From Candidatus Agathobaculum intestinipullorum (GTDB lineage Bacteria; Bacillota; Clostridia; Oscillospirales; Butyricicoccaceae): a stretch of 51,676 nt of DNA. Below the pieces are notes generated by a model. That model had not been told where the DNA came from. It saw only the letters and a program-made list of their open reading frames with translations, and did not search any database. Positions 44,715 through 51,676 of this stretch are shown here, one piece after another (positions within the stretch are counted from its first letter, which is position 1; each line of letters begins with the position of its first letter). The position numbers and the translations under genes are program-made. The DNA is taken from the NCBI GenBank assembly GCA_019117485.1, contig DWZQ01000034.1:1-51676 (forward strand), in the 5' to 3' direction.

Positions 44715-46703
44715 ATGGCAATCATTCACGAATTATCCCCGCATCTGGCTGATTTGATCGCGGCAGGCGAGGTGGTTGAGCGGCCGGCTTCGGTAGCCAA
44801 AGAGCTGATTGAAAATGCGATCGACGCTGGCTCGACCCGCATTACCGTCGAGATCGAAAACGGCGGTATCAGCTACTTACGCATTGCAGACAATGGCTGC
44901 GGCATGTCGGAGGAGGATGCGCCTGTGGCATTCCGCCGCCATGCGACCAGCAAGCTGCGTACGGAGCAAGACCTTGCAGCAATCGGTACGCTGGGTTTCC
45001 GTGGTGAGGCGCTCGCTGCGATCTCTTCTGTTACGCGGATTGATCTGTTCACCCGTCAAAAGGGCTCGATTGCGGGGTTGCATCTGCACCTCGAAGCGGG
45101 TGACATTCAGGTGCAGGAGGAAGCAGGCTGTCCGGAGGGCACGACCATGGTTGTGCGCGACCTATTTTTCAATACGCCCGCGCGCATGAAATTTCTCAAA
45201 AAGGATTTCACAGAGGCAGGTTATATTCTTGGCGTTGTGCAGCATGCGGCACTTTCCCATCCGGAAATTGCATTCTGCCTGATCCGGGATAGCAAGCAGG
45301 TGTTTTCGACGGACGGCAAGGGTAAATTGATGGCGCCGGTGTTTGCCGTATTCGGTAAGGATATGACGGCTAACATGCTCGAAGTACCCACAACCGAGCA
45401 TAATGGCATGACGGTGCATGGTTATATTGTGAAGCCGCATGCCGGACGACCAAATCGTTCGATGCAACACTTTTTTGTCAACGGCCGTTATGTCAAGAGC
45501 CGCCTGATGCAGGCTGCACTGGAAGAATCGTATCGCAACACCATTATTACAGGTAAATATCCATCCGGCGCGGTGTTTTTGGAGTTACCTCTTAGCGCGG
45601 TGGATGTCAATGTCCATCCAGCCAAGACAGAAGTTAAGTTTTCGCAGGAAAAACCTGTGTTTGAAGCGGTTTATGTTGCCTGCAAGAATGCACTCGCAGC
45701 AGGGGATAATATCCCACAGCTGACGCATAAAGAAAAGAAGATGGCCGAGCCACCGGAAACCATCTCGGAGCATCCTGTGATAGAGTGTGTTCAGCAGCAG
45801 TTTGCGGCACCGGTTTCCAAGACGGTGCAACCCGGGCAAAAGGTACCCGAAGTACCGGTTCTCGAAGATTTCCTTGTCGCAGTACCACCGCGCACGCCCA
45901 AGCCCGTAGAACGAGGTCTGTATGCAGCGGCGCCACGCATCCTGCACGAGGAGCAGAATACAGTGGACATCCCATCGGCACCCAAGCAGCCGATGCAGGG
46001 GATCGAACCGGTCAAAACAGAAGCCGTGCCGGGAAAAACGCCGGTTTTGTCGGTCGAATCCGCAGAACCGATTCCCACCACGCCTGTGCCGGACCGTACC
46101 ACCGCGCCGTCTGCGCCTAGCTTTGCGCTGCTTTCCAGCGGCGCGCGCGTAATCGGCGAATGTTTCCAAACCTATCTCATCGCAGAAGATCAGGATGGAT
46201 TGGTTTTGATTGATAAACATGCCGCACATGAGCGCATCTTGTTCAATGAATTACGGCAACAGGCTGATATGCCGCAACAGGAATTACTCACGCCGGTGGT
46301 GGTCGAACTCAGCGGAGAGGAATCCGCCGCGGTGCAAGCTGGGTTGGACGAGATCCGACAGGCTGGGTTTGTCATTGATGAGTTCGGTGAAAACAGCTTT
46401 GCGGTGCGCAGTGTTCCGGCCTATTTGGATAGCGCAGATGTGCCGTCAGTCATCAGTGAATTGGCTGACAAGTTGCTCCATAGCCGCGCGGCTGTACCAG
46501 ACCGGTTAGACGATTTGATCCATACAGTCGCGTGCAAAGCGGCTATCAAGGCTGGAAAACCAACCAGCCTGACCGAGTTACAGCACTTGTGTGACCGGGT
46601 GCTGGCGGACGAAAACGTCCGTTCCTGTCCGCATGGACGGCCAACCACAGTGCGGCTGACCAAGTATGAGTTGGATAAAATGTTTAAACGCGTCAATCAA
46701 TGA
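44715..46703 (+). CDS. mutL: DNA mismatch repair protein MutL
   Basis: This 662-residue protein has the GHKL ATPase motifs 'LIENAIDAGST', 'DNGCGMSEED' and 'GTLGFRGEALAAISSV'. A Pro/Thr-rich linker spans about residues 335-465. The C-terminal dimerisation domain carries an endonuclease-like site ('IDKHAAHERILFNE'), the Gram-positive type that nicks DNA in place of MutH. 'CKAAIKAGKPTSLTE' and 'CPHGRPTTVRLT' near the end fit the metal-binding motifs of this type. Confidence 0.96.
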   Translation: MAIIHELSPHLADLIAAGEVVERPASVAKELIENAIDAGSTRITVEIENGGISYLRIADNGCGMSEEDAPVAFRRHATSKLRTEQDLAAIGTLGFRGEALAAISSVTRIDLFTRQKGSIAGLHLHLEAGDIQVQEEAGCPEGTTMVVRDLFFNTPARMKFLKKDFTEAGYILGVVQHAALSHPEIAFCLIRDSKQVFSTDGKGKLMAPVFAVFGKDMTANMLEVPTTEHNGMTVHGYIVKPHAGRPNRSMQHFFVNGRYVKSRLMQAALEESYRNTIITGKYPSGAVFLELPLSAVDVNVHPAKTEVKFSQEKPVFEAVYVACKNALAAGDNIPQLTHKEKKMAEPPETISEHPVIECVQQQFAAPVSKTVQPGQKVPEVPVLEDFLVAVPPRTPKPVERGLYAAAPRILHEEQNTVDIPSAPKQPMQGIEPVKTEAVPGKTPVLSVESAEPIPTTPVPDRTTAPSAPSFALLSSGARVIGECFQTYLIAEDQDGLVLIDKHAAHERILFNELRQQADMPQQELLTPVVVELSGEESAAVQAGLDEIRQAGFVIDEFGENSFAVRSVPAYLDSADVPSVISELADKLLHSRAAVPDRLDDLIHTVACKAAIKAGKPTSLTELQHLCDRVLADENVRSCPHGRPTTVRLTKYELDKMFKRVNQ

Positions 46704-46712
46704 GGGAAAAGC

Positions 46713-47654
46713 ATGGAAAACCGTTTGATCTGCATTTGTGGACCGACTGCGAGCGGCAAGACTGCGCTGTCGGTAGCACTGGCGCAAAAACTGAATACTG
46801 AGATCATCTCGGCAGACTCCATGCAGATCTATCGGGGCATGGATATTGGTACGGCAAAACCGACAGTTGCCGAACGGCAGGACATTGTGCATCACCTGTT
46901 GGATATCTGCGAACCGGATGAGCCGTTTTCGGTCGCGCGATATGTGGAACTGGCAGATGCGGCTGCGCAGGATATCCTATCTCGTGGCATGCTCCCGGTC
47001 GTGGTAGGCGGTACCGGTTTATATATGGATGCGCTGATCGAGTGCAGCGTGTTTTCGGGTGACGAAACCGATTTTTCGGTTCGCGAAAAATATCAACGCA
47101 TGGCGATGGAACAGGGCAATACTGCCGTCCACCAAGCGCTGCAGCAGGTAGATCCCGAAAGCGCCAATCGCTTGCACCCGAACAACCTGAAACGTGTCAT
47201 CCGCGCGCTCGAAGTATACGAGCAGACGGGTTTAACCATTGGGGAGTTCAATCGCCGCCATAAACGTCCCCAACCCAAATATCAAGCTGTCAAGATTGGC
47301 GTTTGCCCCGCACAACGCGAAACGCTTTATGAACGTATCGACCGCCGCGTCGACCAGATGTTGACAGACGGACTACTGGTAGAAGCAAAACGTTTGTTCG
47401 ATGCCGGTGTGCTAACCGGCACAGCTGCGCAGGCAATCGGCTATAAAGAGCTGCTTAACGTATTAAATGGAACAGATTCCCTTGAAAATTGTGTTAATTT
47501 GCTCAAACAGCGCAGCCGAAATTATGCAAAAAGACAGCTGACATGGCTAAAAAGGGATGACAGCATCCACTGGATTTATTATAATAGGGATGAGGACTTC
47601 TCATCTGTTTTACAGGAAGCGACAGAATATCTGCAAAATCAAAGTGTACAATAA
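46713..47654 (+). CDS. miaA: tRNA dimethylallyltransferase
   Basis: MiaA puts the dimethylallyl group on A37, producing the substrate of MiaB. The 313-residue protein has the P-loop 'GPTASGKTALSVALA', 'ISADSMQIYRGMDIGTAKP' and 'VVVGGTGLYMDALIE'. It follows mutL by ten bases. The DMAPP it uses is a product of IspH, whose gene is elsewhere in the window. Confidence 0.96.
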   Translation: MENRLICICGPTASGKTALSVALAQKLNTEIISADSMQIYRGMDIGTAKPTVAERQDIVHHLLDICEPDEPFSVARYVELADAAAQDILSRGMLPVVVGGTGLYMDALIECSVFSGDETDFSVREKYQRMAMEQGNTAVHQALQQVDPESANRLHPNNLKRVIRALEVYEQTGLTIGEFNRRHKRPQPKYQAVKIGVCPAQRETLYERIDRRVDQMLTDGLLVEAKRLFDAGVLTGTAAQAIGYKELLNVLNGTDSLENCVNLLKQRSRNYAKRQLTWLKRDDSIHWIYYNRDEDFSSVLQEATEYLQNQSVQ

Positions 47655-47687
47655 TTCCAGAATATGTAAAACATAGGAGGAATCATT

Positions 47688-47933
47688 GTGAAAAACGAGA
47701 TCAATCTGCAGGATCGGATGCTGTGCGCACTGCGGCAGCAGGCCATGCATACAACAGTTTTCCTTACCAATGGCTTTCAGATGCGCGGTATTGTGCGTGG
47801 GTTTGACAACTTTGTAGTCATTCTGGAAAGCGAAGGCAAGCAGCAAATGGTTTATAAGCATGCGATATCAACCCTGATTCCGCAGAACCGCGTCGACCTG
47901 TACGCACCGCGAGAGGAGCGTGCGGGACAGTAA
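47688..47933 (+). CDS. hfq: RNA chaperone Hfq
   Basis: This 81-residue protein starts at GTG 47688 after AGGAGG. It has the Sm1 segment '[29 protein letters not shown]' in shortened form and Sm2 '[11 protein letters not shown]' with the conserved Lys-His. It forms hexamers that bind small RNAs. The miaA-hfq neighbourhood is widely conserved. Confidence 0.95.
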   Translation: MKNEINLQDRMLCALRQQAMHTTVFLTNGFQMRGIVRGFDNFVVILESEGKQQMVYKHAISTLIPQNRVDLYAPREERAGQ

Positions 47934-47952
47934 CATACATCGAGGTTCCCTT

Positions 47953-49245
47953 ATGCAGCACGAAGCCACACAACACATAAAACCAAAACAAAAGCATCGC
48001 AGACGTATGCTGCCCAACGGCCGCCCGGTCTTTGTGATCGTAACGGCCGTGATCATCATTCTCTTGGGGTGGCAGGTGATCAGCGCATTTTCAGTTACCA
48101 CCGAAACGACGCCCGCCGTACAAGTAACAGTCAACGATAGCATCTTAGCCGATGGCTGGTTTTTTCGGGACGAAACGGCAATTACCGGCAGCACCGGGGA
48201 TACTATCAAGCACATCGTATACAGCGGTGAGCGTGTGCAACAAAATTCCGCACTCGCTGTTGTCTATTCGGATGAGCAGGCACTGATGCTAAGCCGCGAA
48301 CTTACACCATTGGAAAATCGGATTGCATTGCTCGACACCGCACTGCAATCCGCAACGGATGGTGCGGATGCAGCCAAACTTGACCAGATGATTATTTTGC
48401 AATTGCAGCAAATGGCAGCACAGGCGAAAAGCGGCACAGGCAGTGCGCTTTCCTCCGCATCCAACACACTGCGCACGCTTGCATTGCGCCGCGAGGCCGG
48501 TAATGCAGACACTGCGGCAATCACGGCGGAGCGCGATGCTCTGTTACTGGAGCAGAGCAGTCTAAATGCGCAGCTGGCTGGGCACACCACACAGTTAACC
48601 GCGCCGACTTCAGGTTATTTTTCTGAGGTCGTAGATGGGTATGAGGATGTGCTGACGCTGGACACTCTGGAGGACTTATCGATCGCACAGTTCCATGAGT
48701 TGACCGAGAGTCAACCGGACAAGTCTAATACCAGCTTGGGTAAGATAATCGAGGGGTTTAGTTGGTATCTGGTTTCTGAGATCACAGCCGAGGATGCAAA
48801 TCGCTTTAGCGAGGGTCAGAGTTTGCGTGTGAACTTTACGCAGGCATCGTTGGAAACGCCGGTTACTGTACATGCAGTTTTGAAGGAACGGGGCGCGGAC
48901 ACCGCACTGCTTGTGCTGGAGGGAACCGAATTTAACAGCGAGATGGTGTCGATGCGGCAGCAGCCGATTGAGATTATTCTCGCCACCTATACCGGACTTA
49001 AAGTTCCTAAAAAAGCCGTGCGTATTCAGGAATCAACGAACAGCAGCGGTGAAACTGTGCAGCAGACCGGCGTATTCATCCTGAGCGGCTCGTTCCAGAA
49101 ATTTAAGATTATCAATACACTGTTTGAAGCCGATGATTTTTATGTAGTGGAACAGAGTGCGACCAATGTCGACATGCTGGTTGAACAGGATCAAATCATC
49201 ATCCGCGGCAAAAATCTGCAAAATAATATGGTGGTGAAGCAATGA
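47953..49245 (+). CDS. HlyD-like membrane-fusion-type protein
   Basis: This 430-residue protein is placed at ATG 47953, six bases after GAGG. A basic N-terminus precedes a single membrane helix (about residues 26-46), then a short barrel-sandwich half ('DGWFFRDETAI', 'VYSGERVQQNSALAVVYSD'). A long helical hairpin (about 110-205) and a second lipoyl-like half ('APTSGYFSEVVDGYEDVL') follow. This is a membrane-fusion/periplasmic-adaptor shape, although no transporter gene is adjacent. Proteins of this type are often found between hfq and yggS-sepF in Clostridia. It overlaps yggS by four bases, so a cell-envelope or division role is possible. Confidence 0.7.
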   Translation: MQHEATQHIKPKQKHRRRMLPNGRPVFVIVTAVIIILLGWQVISAFSVTTETTPAVQVTVNDSILADGWFFRDETAITGSTGDTIKHIVYSGERVQQNSALAVVYSDEQALMLSRELTPLENRIALLDTALQSATDGADAAKLDQMIILQLQQMAAQAKSGTGSALSSASNTLRTLALRREAGNADTAAITAERDALLLEQSSLNAQLAGHTTQLTAPTSGYFSEVVDGYEDVLTLDTLEDLSIAQFHELTESQPDKSNTSLGKIIEGFSWYLVSEITAEDANRFSEGQSLRVNFTQASLETPVTVHAVLKERGADTALLVLEGTEFNSEMVSMRQQPIEIILATYTGLKVPKKAVRIQESTNSSGETVQQTGVFILSGSFQKFKIINTLFEADDFYVVEQSATNVDMLVEQDQIIIRGKNLQNNMVVKQ

Positions 49246-49967
49246 CGGAGCAAGAAAAAAGCGAATTACGCGACCGCATCAAGGCTGTTCAGGAGCGGAT
49301 CGCGCGCGCAGCAGAGCACGCGGGGCGTGACCCTAAAGAAATTACACTCGTAGCAGCCTCCAAAATGAACGATGCGGAGCATGTGCGCGCTGCTATTGAC
49401 GCCGGCATTTCGGTGTGCGGTGAAAACCGTGTTCAGGAACTATTGGAAAAATATGAGCAGCACGCCTATGATGGCGCCGATTTGCAGTTTATCGGCACTT
49501 TGCAGACCAACAAGGTAAAATATCTGGTGGGCAAGGTGTCACTGATCCAATCGGTTGGTTCCATCCGTTTGGGCGAAGCAATCGCAAAAGAAGCTGCAAA
49601 ACATGGGTTGCAACAGGATATTTTGTTAGAAATCAACATAGGACGTGAACCTGCCAAGAGCGGCCTGTTGATCGAGGAACTGGAGGAAGCGATTGGCCTG
49701 TTGCGGCAGAAAGAATCGCTTTGTATACGTGGTTTGATGGCAATTCCACCCATTGCGGATGAAACCTCAAAGAACTTTGGCTACTTTAGTGAAATGCATC
49801 AAGTATTTGTTGACATTTTGACGAAAAAATACGATAATGTAAATATGGATTATTTGTCTATGGGAATGACGAATGATTTCGAAACGGCGATTGCGTGCGG
49901 CGCTAACATGGTGCGCATCGGCACGGCGATCTTTGGTGCACGGCCATATCAGATCGTTTCGCCCTAA
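49242..49967 (+). CDS. yggS: YggS-family pyridoxal-phosphate homeostasis protein
   Basis: This 241-residue protein has the PLP-binding Lys in '[15 protein letters not shown]', plus '[14 protein letters not shown]', '[14 protein letters not shown]' and '[16 protein letters not shown]'. It binds PLP and balances vitamin B6 and amino acid pools; it has no known catalysis. In Gram-positives it (ylmE) regularly precedes sepF in the division cluster, as here. Confidence 0.94.
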   Translation: MTEQEKSELRDRIKAVQERIARAAEHAGRDPKEITLVAASKMNDAEHVRAAIDAGISVCGENRVQELLEKYEQHAYDGADLQFIGTLQTNKVKYLVGKVSLIQSVGSIRLGEAIAKEAAKHGLQQDILLEINIGREPAKSGLLIEELEEAIGLLRQKESLCIRGLMAIPPIADETSKNFGYFSEMHQVFVDILTKKYDNVNMDYLSMGMTNDFETAIACGANMVRIGTAIFGARPYQIVSP

Positions 49968-49987
49968 AACATAAGGAGGTACTTTGC

Positions 49988-50476
49988 ATGGGTTCGATCA
50001 AAGGCTTTATCGATTGGGTCAAAGGCGAGGATATCGTTGACGATTACGAAGAGGAAATGCCCCGCCAGCGCAGCGAAGAGCCGGTGAAGAGCAGTGCAGC
50101 ACCCGCATATGAGCGTTCGTATGAAAGAGCATATGAAAGCGCGGCTTCAGAAGCGGCTTCGTCACGTCGTAGCAATAAAGTAGTTAATATTCATGCCACC
50201 ACACAACTTGCGGTGGTATTGGTCAAGCCCGACCGGTTTGAAAATGCGGCGGAGATTGCTGACCATCTGAAAGATAAACGTACAGTTGTGCTCAACCTCG
50301 AGCAGACCAATAAAGACATTGCTCGCCGTTTGGTGGATTTCCTCAGCGGTGTGGCTTACGCCAACGAGGGTAAGATTAAAAAGGTTGCCAACAGCACTTA
50401 CATCATCACCCCCTATAACGTGGATATCATGGGGGATTTGATTGATGAGCTGGAAAGCAGCGGCATGTATTTTTAA
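49988..50476 (+). CDS. sepF: Cell division protein SepF
   Basis: This 162-residue protein has an amphipathic membrane-targeting N-terminus ('MGSIKGFIDWVKGEDI'), a variable acidic and Ser-rich linker, and the C-terminal SepF fold ('VVLVKPDRFENAAEIADHLKDKRTVVLNLE', 'RRLVDFLSGVAYANEGKI'). It bundles and anchors FtsZ. It follows an AAGGAGGT site. Confidence 0.95.
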   Translation: MGSIKGFIDWVKGEDIVDDYEEEMPRQRSEEPVKSSAAPAYERSYERAYESAASEAASSRRSNKVVNIHATTQLAVVLVKPDRFENAAEIADHLKDKRTVVLNLEQTNKDIARRLVDFLSGVAYANEGKIKKVANSTYIITPYNVDIMGDLIDELESSGMYF

Positions 50477-50488
50477 GGGCGTGCAATT

Positions 50489-50755
50489 GTGAATACGATT
50501 GTTGTTTATGTGGTCGGTAGCCTGCTGCGGATTCTGGAATTCCTGCTGTTTGCACGGGCGATCATGAGTTGGTTCGTGCAGGGCAGTGCCTCACAGATTT
50601 ACGAGTTTTTATGTCTTGTGACCGAGCCGCTGGTTCAGCCATTCCGAAGCTTGCTCAGCCGGATCGACGCACTGCGTGGTTGCCCGTTTGACTTTGCGTT
50701 TATGTTGGCATTTTTGGTTCTGATCGCACTTGAGCAGATACTCTACATGCTATAA
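50489..50755 (+). CDS. YggT-family membrane protein
   Basis: This 88-residue protein starts at GTG 50489. It has two membrane helices with the YggT pattern ('LLRILEFLLFARAIMSWF', 'EPLVQPFRSLLSRID'). It lies 12 bp after sepF, the position of ylmG, which helps arrange the cell envelope and division. The exact function is unknown. Confidence 0.88.
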   Translation: MNTIVVYVVGSLLRILEFLLFARAIMSWFVQGSASQIYEFLCLVTEPLVQPFRSLLSRIDALRGCPFDFAFMLAFLVLIALEQILYML

Positions 50756-50784
50756 GCCTGTCGGATAAACGGTAAAACTCAGGT

Positions 50785-50809
50785 GGTCGGGCAGCGCCCG
50801 GCCATTTTC
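50785..50809 (+). terminator. Weak hairpin between yggT and divIVA
   Basis: GGTCGGGC pairs with GCCCGGCC, with one G-T pair, around three bases and is followed by ATTTTC. It may only attenuate transcription before divIVA. Confidence 0.4.
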
Positions 50810-50850
50810 CCGTGAGTATGGCATACGATAAAAAAACGGAGGAGAAACAT

Positions 50851-51495
50851 ATGACGGTGCAGGAAATTCAGGAAATCGGCTTTGAAAAAGCGGTTTTCGG
50901 TGGATACGACATGAAGTCGGTGGATACATTCCTTGAGCGCGTTGCGGAAGAGTTTGCTGCCATGCAGAAGGAAAATGCCGCGCTCAAAGCCAAGATGAAG
51001 GTGCTTGTCGATAAAATTGAAGAGTACCGCGGCGTGGAAGACGGTATGCGTCGCGCGCTGATGAGCGCACAGACCATTGCGCAGGATACGATTGATAAGG
51101 CTAAGAAAGAAGCGCAGGAAATGGTTACCGCCGCAAAGAGCGAGACCGAAAATAAGGTGAAAAATACGCGTGACGAGATTGTTGCTGAAGAGCAAAAATT
51201 AGAAGCCGCGAAAAAGAATACGCTGGAGTTTATTGCACGCGTTTCTTCGGTATATCAGGCACAGGCCAAAGCGCTGGTCGAATTGGCCAAGGCTGAGGAT
51301 TTGGTGCATATGCAGCAAGAGGGCGCAACGGCGCCTCAGGCTGCACCGCAACCGCAGCCGGTACCTGCTCAGCAGCCTATCCAACCAGAGAGTACGTCCG
51401 TGCAGGCGGATGAGCCGCTGGAGGATGCAACCCGTAAGTTTGATTTCGGTGAGCTGAAATTTGGCGCCGACTATGACCCCAAGGAAGTAAAGTAA
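50851..51495 (+). CDS. divIVA: DivIVA-domain cell division/polarity protein
   Basis: This 214-residue protein starts at ATG 50851 after GGAGGAG; a longer frame from 50812 lacks a good site. Residues 1-45 form the DivIVA membrane-binding domain ('FEKAVFGGYDMKSVDTFLERVAEEF'). A long coiled coil runs to about 150, then a Pro/Gln-rich linker and an acidic tail ('KFDFGELKFGADYD'). It recognises curved membrane at septa and poles. It is 26 bp ahead of ileS, a conserved neighbour. Confidence 0.9.
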   Translation: MTVQEIQEIGFEKAVFGGYDMKSVDTFLERVAEEFAAMQKENAALKAKMKVLVDKIEEYRGVEDGMRRALMSAQTIAQDTIDKAKKEAQEMVTAAKSETENKVKNTRDEIVAEEQKLEAAKKNTLEFIARVSSVYQAQAKALVELAKAEDLVHMQQEGATAPQAAPQPQPVPAQQPIQPESTSVQADEPLEDATRKFDFGELKFGADYDPKEVK

Positions 51496-51521
51496 CAAGC
51501 GAAAGGACTGAACACTGCACA

Positions 51522-51676
51522 ATGCAGCAGGATTACAACCAGACGATCAATCTGCCGAAAACCGAATTCCCGATGCGCGCAGGCCTGCCCAAGCGTGAGC
51601 CGGGTTTTCTCGAGAGCTGGGAGAAGGACGATCTTTACCACGAGCTGATGAAAAAGAACGAGGGCAAGCCGTTGTT
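51522..51676 (+). CDS. ileS: Isoleucyl-tRNA synthetase, N-terminus only
   Basis: The gene starts at ATG 51522 and runs off the right edge after 51 codons. The peptide 'MQQDYNQTINLPKTEFPMRA' and 'LPKREPGFLESWEKDDLY' is the family's N-terminal extension. The spacer of 26 bp after divIVA is too short for a T-box, so any T-box control would have to act upstream of divIVA, where I see none. Confidence 0.9.
   Translation, partial: MQQDYNQTINLPKTEFPMRAGLPKREPGFLESWEKDDLYHELMKKNEGKPL

Noticed and set aside
51496-51521. Possible T-box leader before ileS.
   Set aside because: Only 26 bp separate divIVA and ileS, with no room for specifier stem or antiterminator.

Overview
The window is about 51.7 kb of chromosome from a spore-forming, Gram-positive Clostridia-type bacterium of middling to high GC. 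Spore genes (spoVG, ytfJ/gerW, yunB, dpaAB, a sipL-like gene, spoIVA, a spore-protein remnant) sit among core Firmicute genes (scpAB, sepF, divIVA, an ispH-rpsA fusion). Gene order, GC and frequent TTG/GTG starts suggest the Oscillospiraceae/Butyricicoccaceae, but that placement is an inference. No rRNA, tRNA, insertion sequence or CRISPR array was recognised.

Region 1 (1-1149) is the end of an integrated element. It holds the first codons of a tyrosine integrase, an excisionase-like HTH protein and a divergent XRE repressor with repeated operator-like sites between them, then a strong terminator and arm-type repeats abutting the 3' end of guaA, a common integration target.

Region 2 (1150-13266) carries guaA, an SLH-domain wall protein, a processive glycolipid glucosyltransferase, spoVG, murC and a cytidylate-kinase-like gene. 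It also holds a decayed small lipoprotein gene and a small unusual cassette at 8230-10916: a DUF6734-like glycosyltransferase coupled to a repeat/Gly-Ser-Tyr-rich protein, divergent from an FkbM methyltransferase. A HIT protein and a KdpDE-like two-component system follow.

Region 3 (13432-29977) is mostly co-directional housekeeping: a site-2 protease with scpA-scpB-DUF2953-ytfJ; a D-Ala-D-Ala carboxypeptidase with an rluB-type gene; an RpiR regulator, flavoprotein, cmk, plsC and ispH-rpsA; then yunB, ligA and gatCAB.

Region 4 (29978-35136) is sporulation: a truncated SASP gene, dipicolinate synthase dpaAB behind a SigK-like promoter, and sipL-spoIVA behind a good SigE-like promoter.

Region 5 (35173-38121) is a metal-resistance pair: a CadC-like sensor and a P1B ATPase with an altered CPx motif and a long acidic N-terminus.

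Region 6 (38170-51676) carries a radical SAM pair, miaB-mutS-mutL-miaA-hfq, an HlyD-like membrane protein, yggS-sepF-yggT-divIVA, and the start of ileS.
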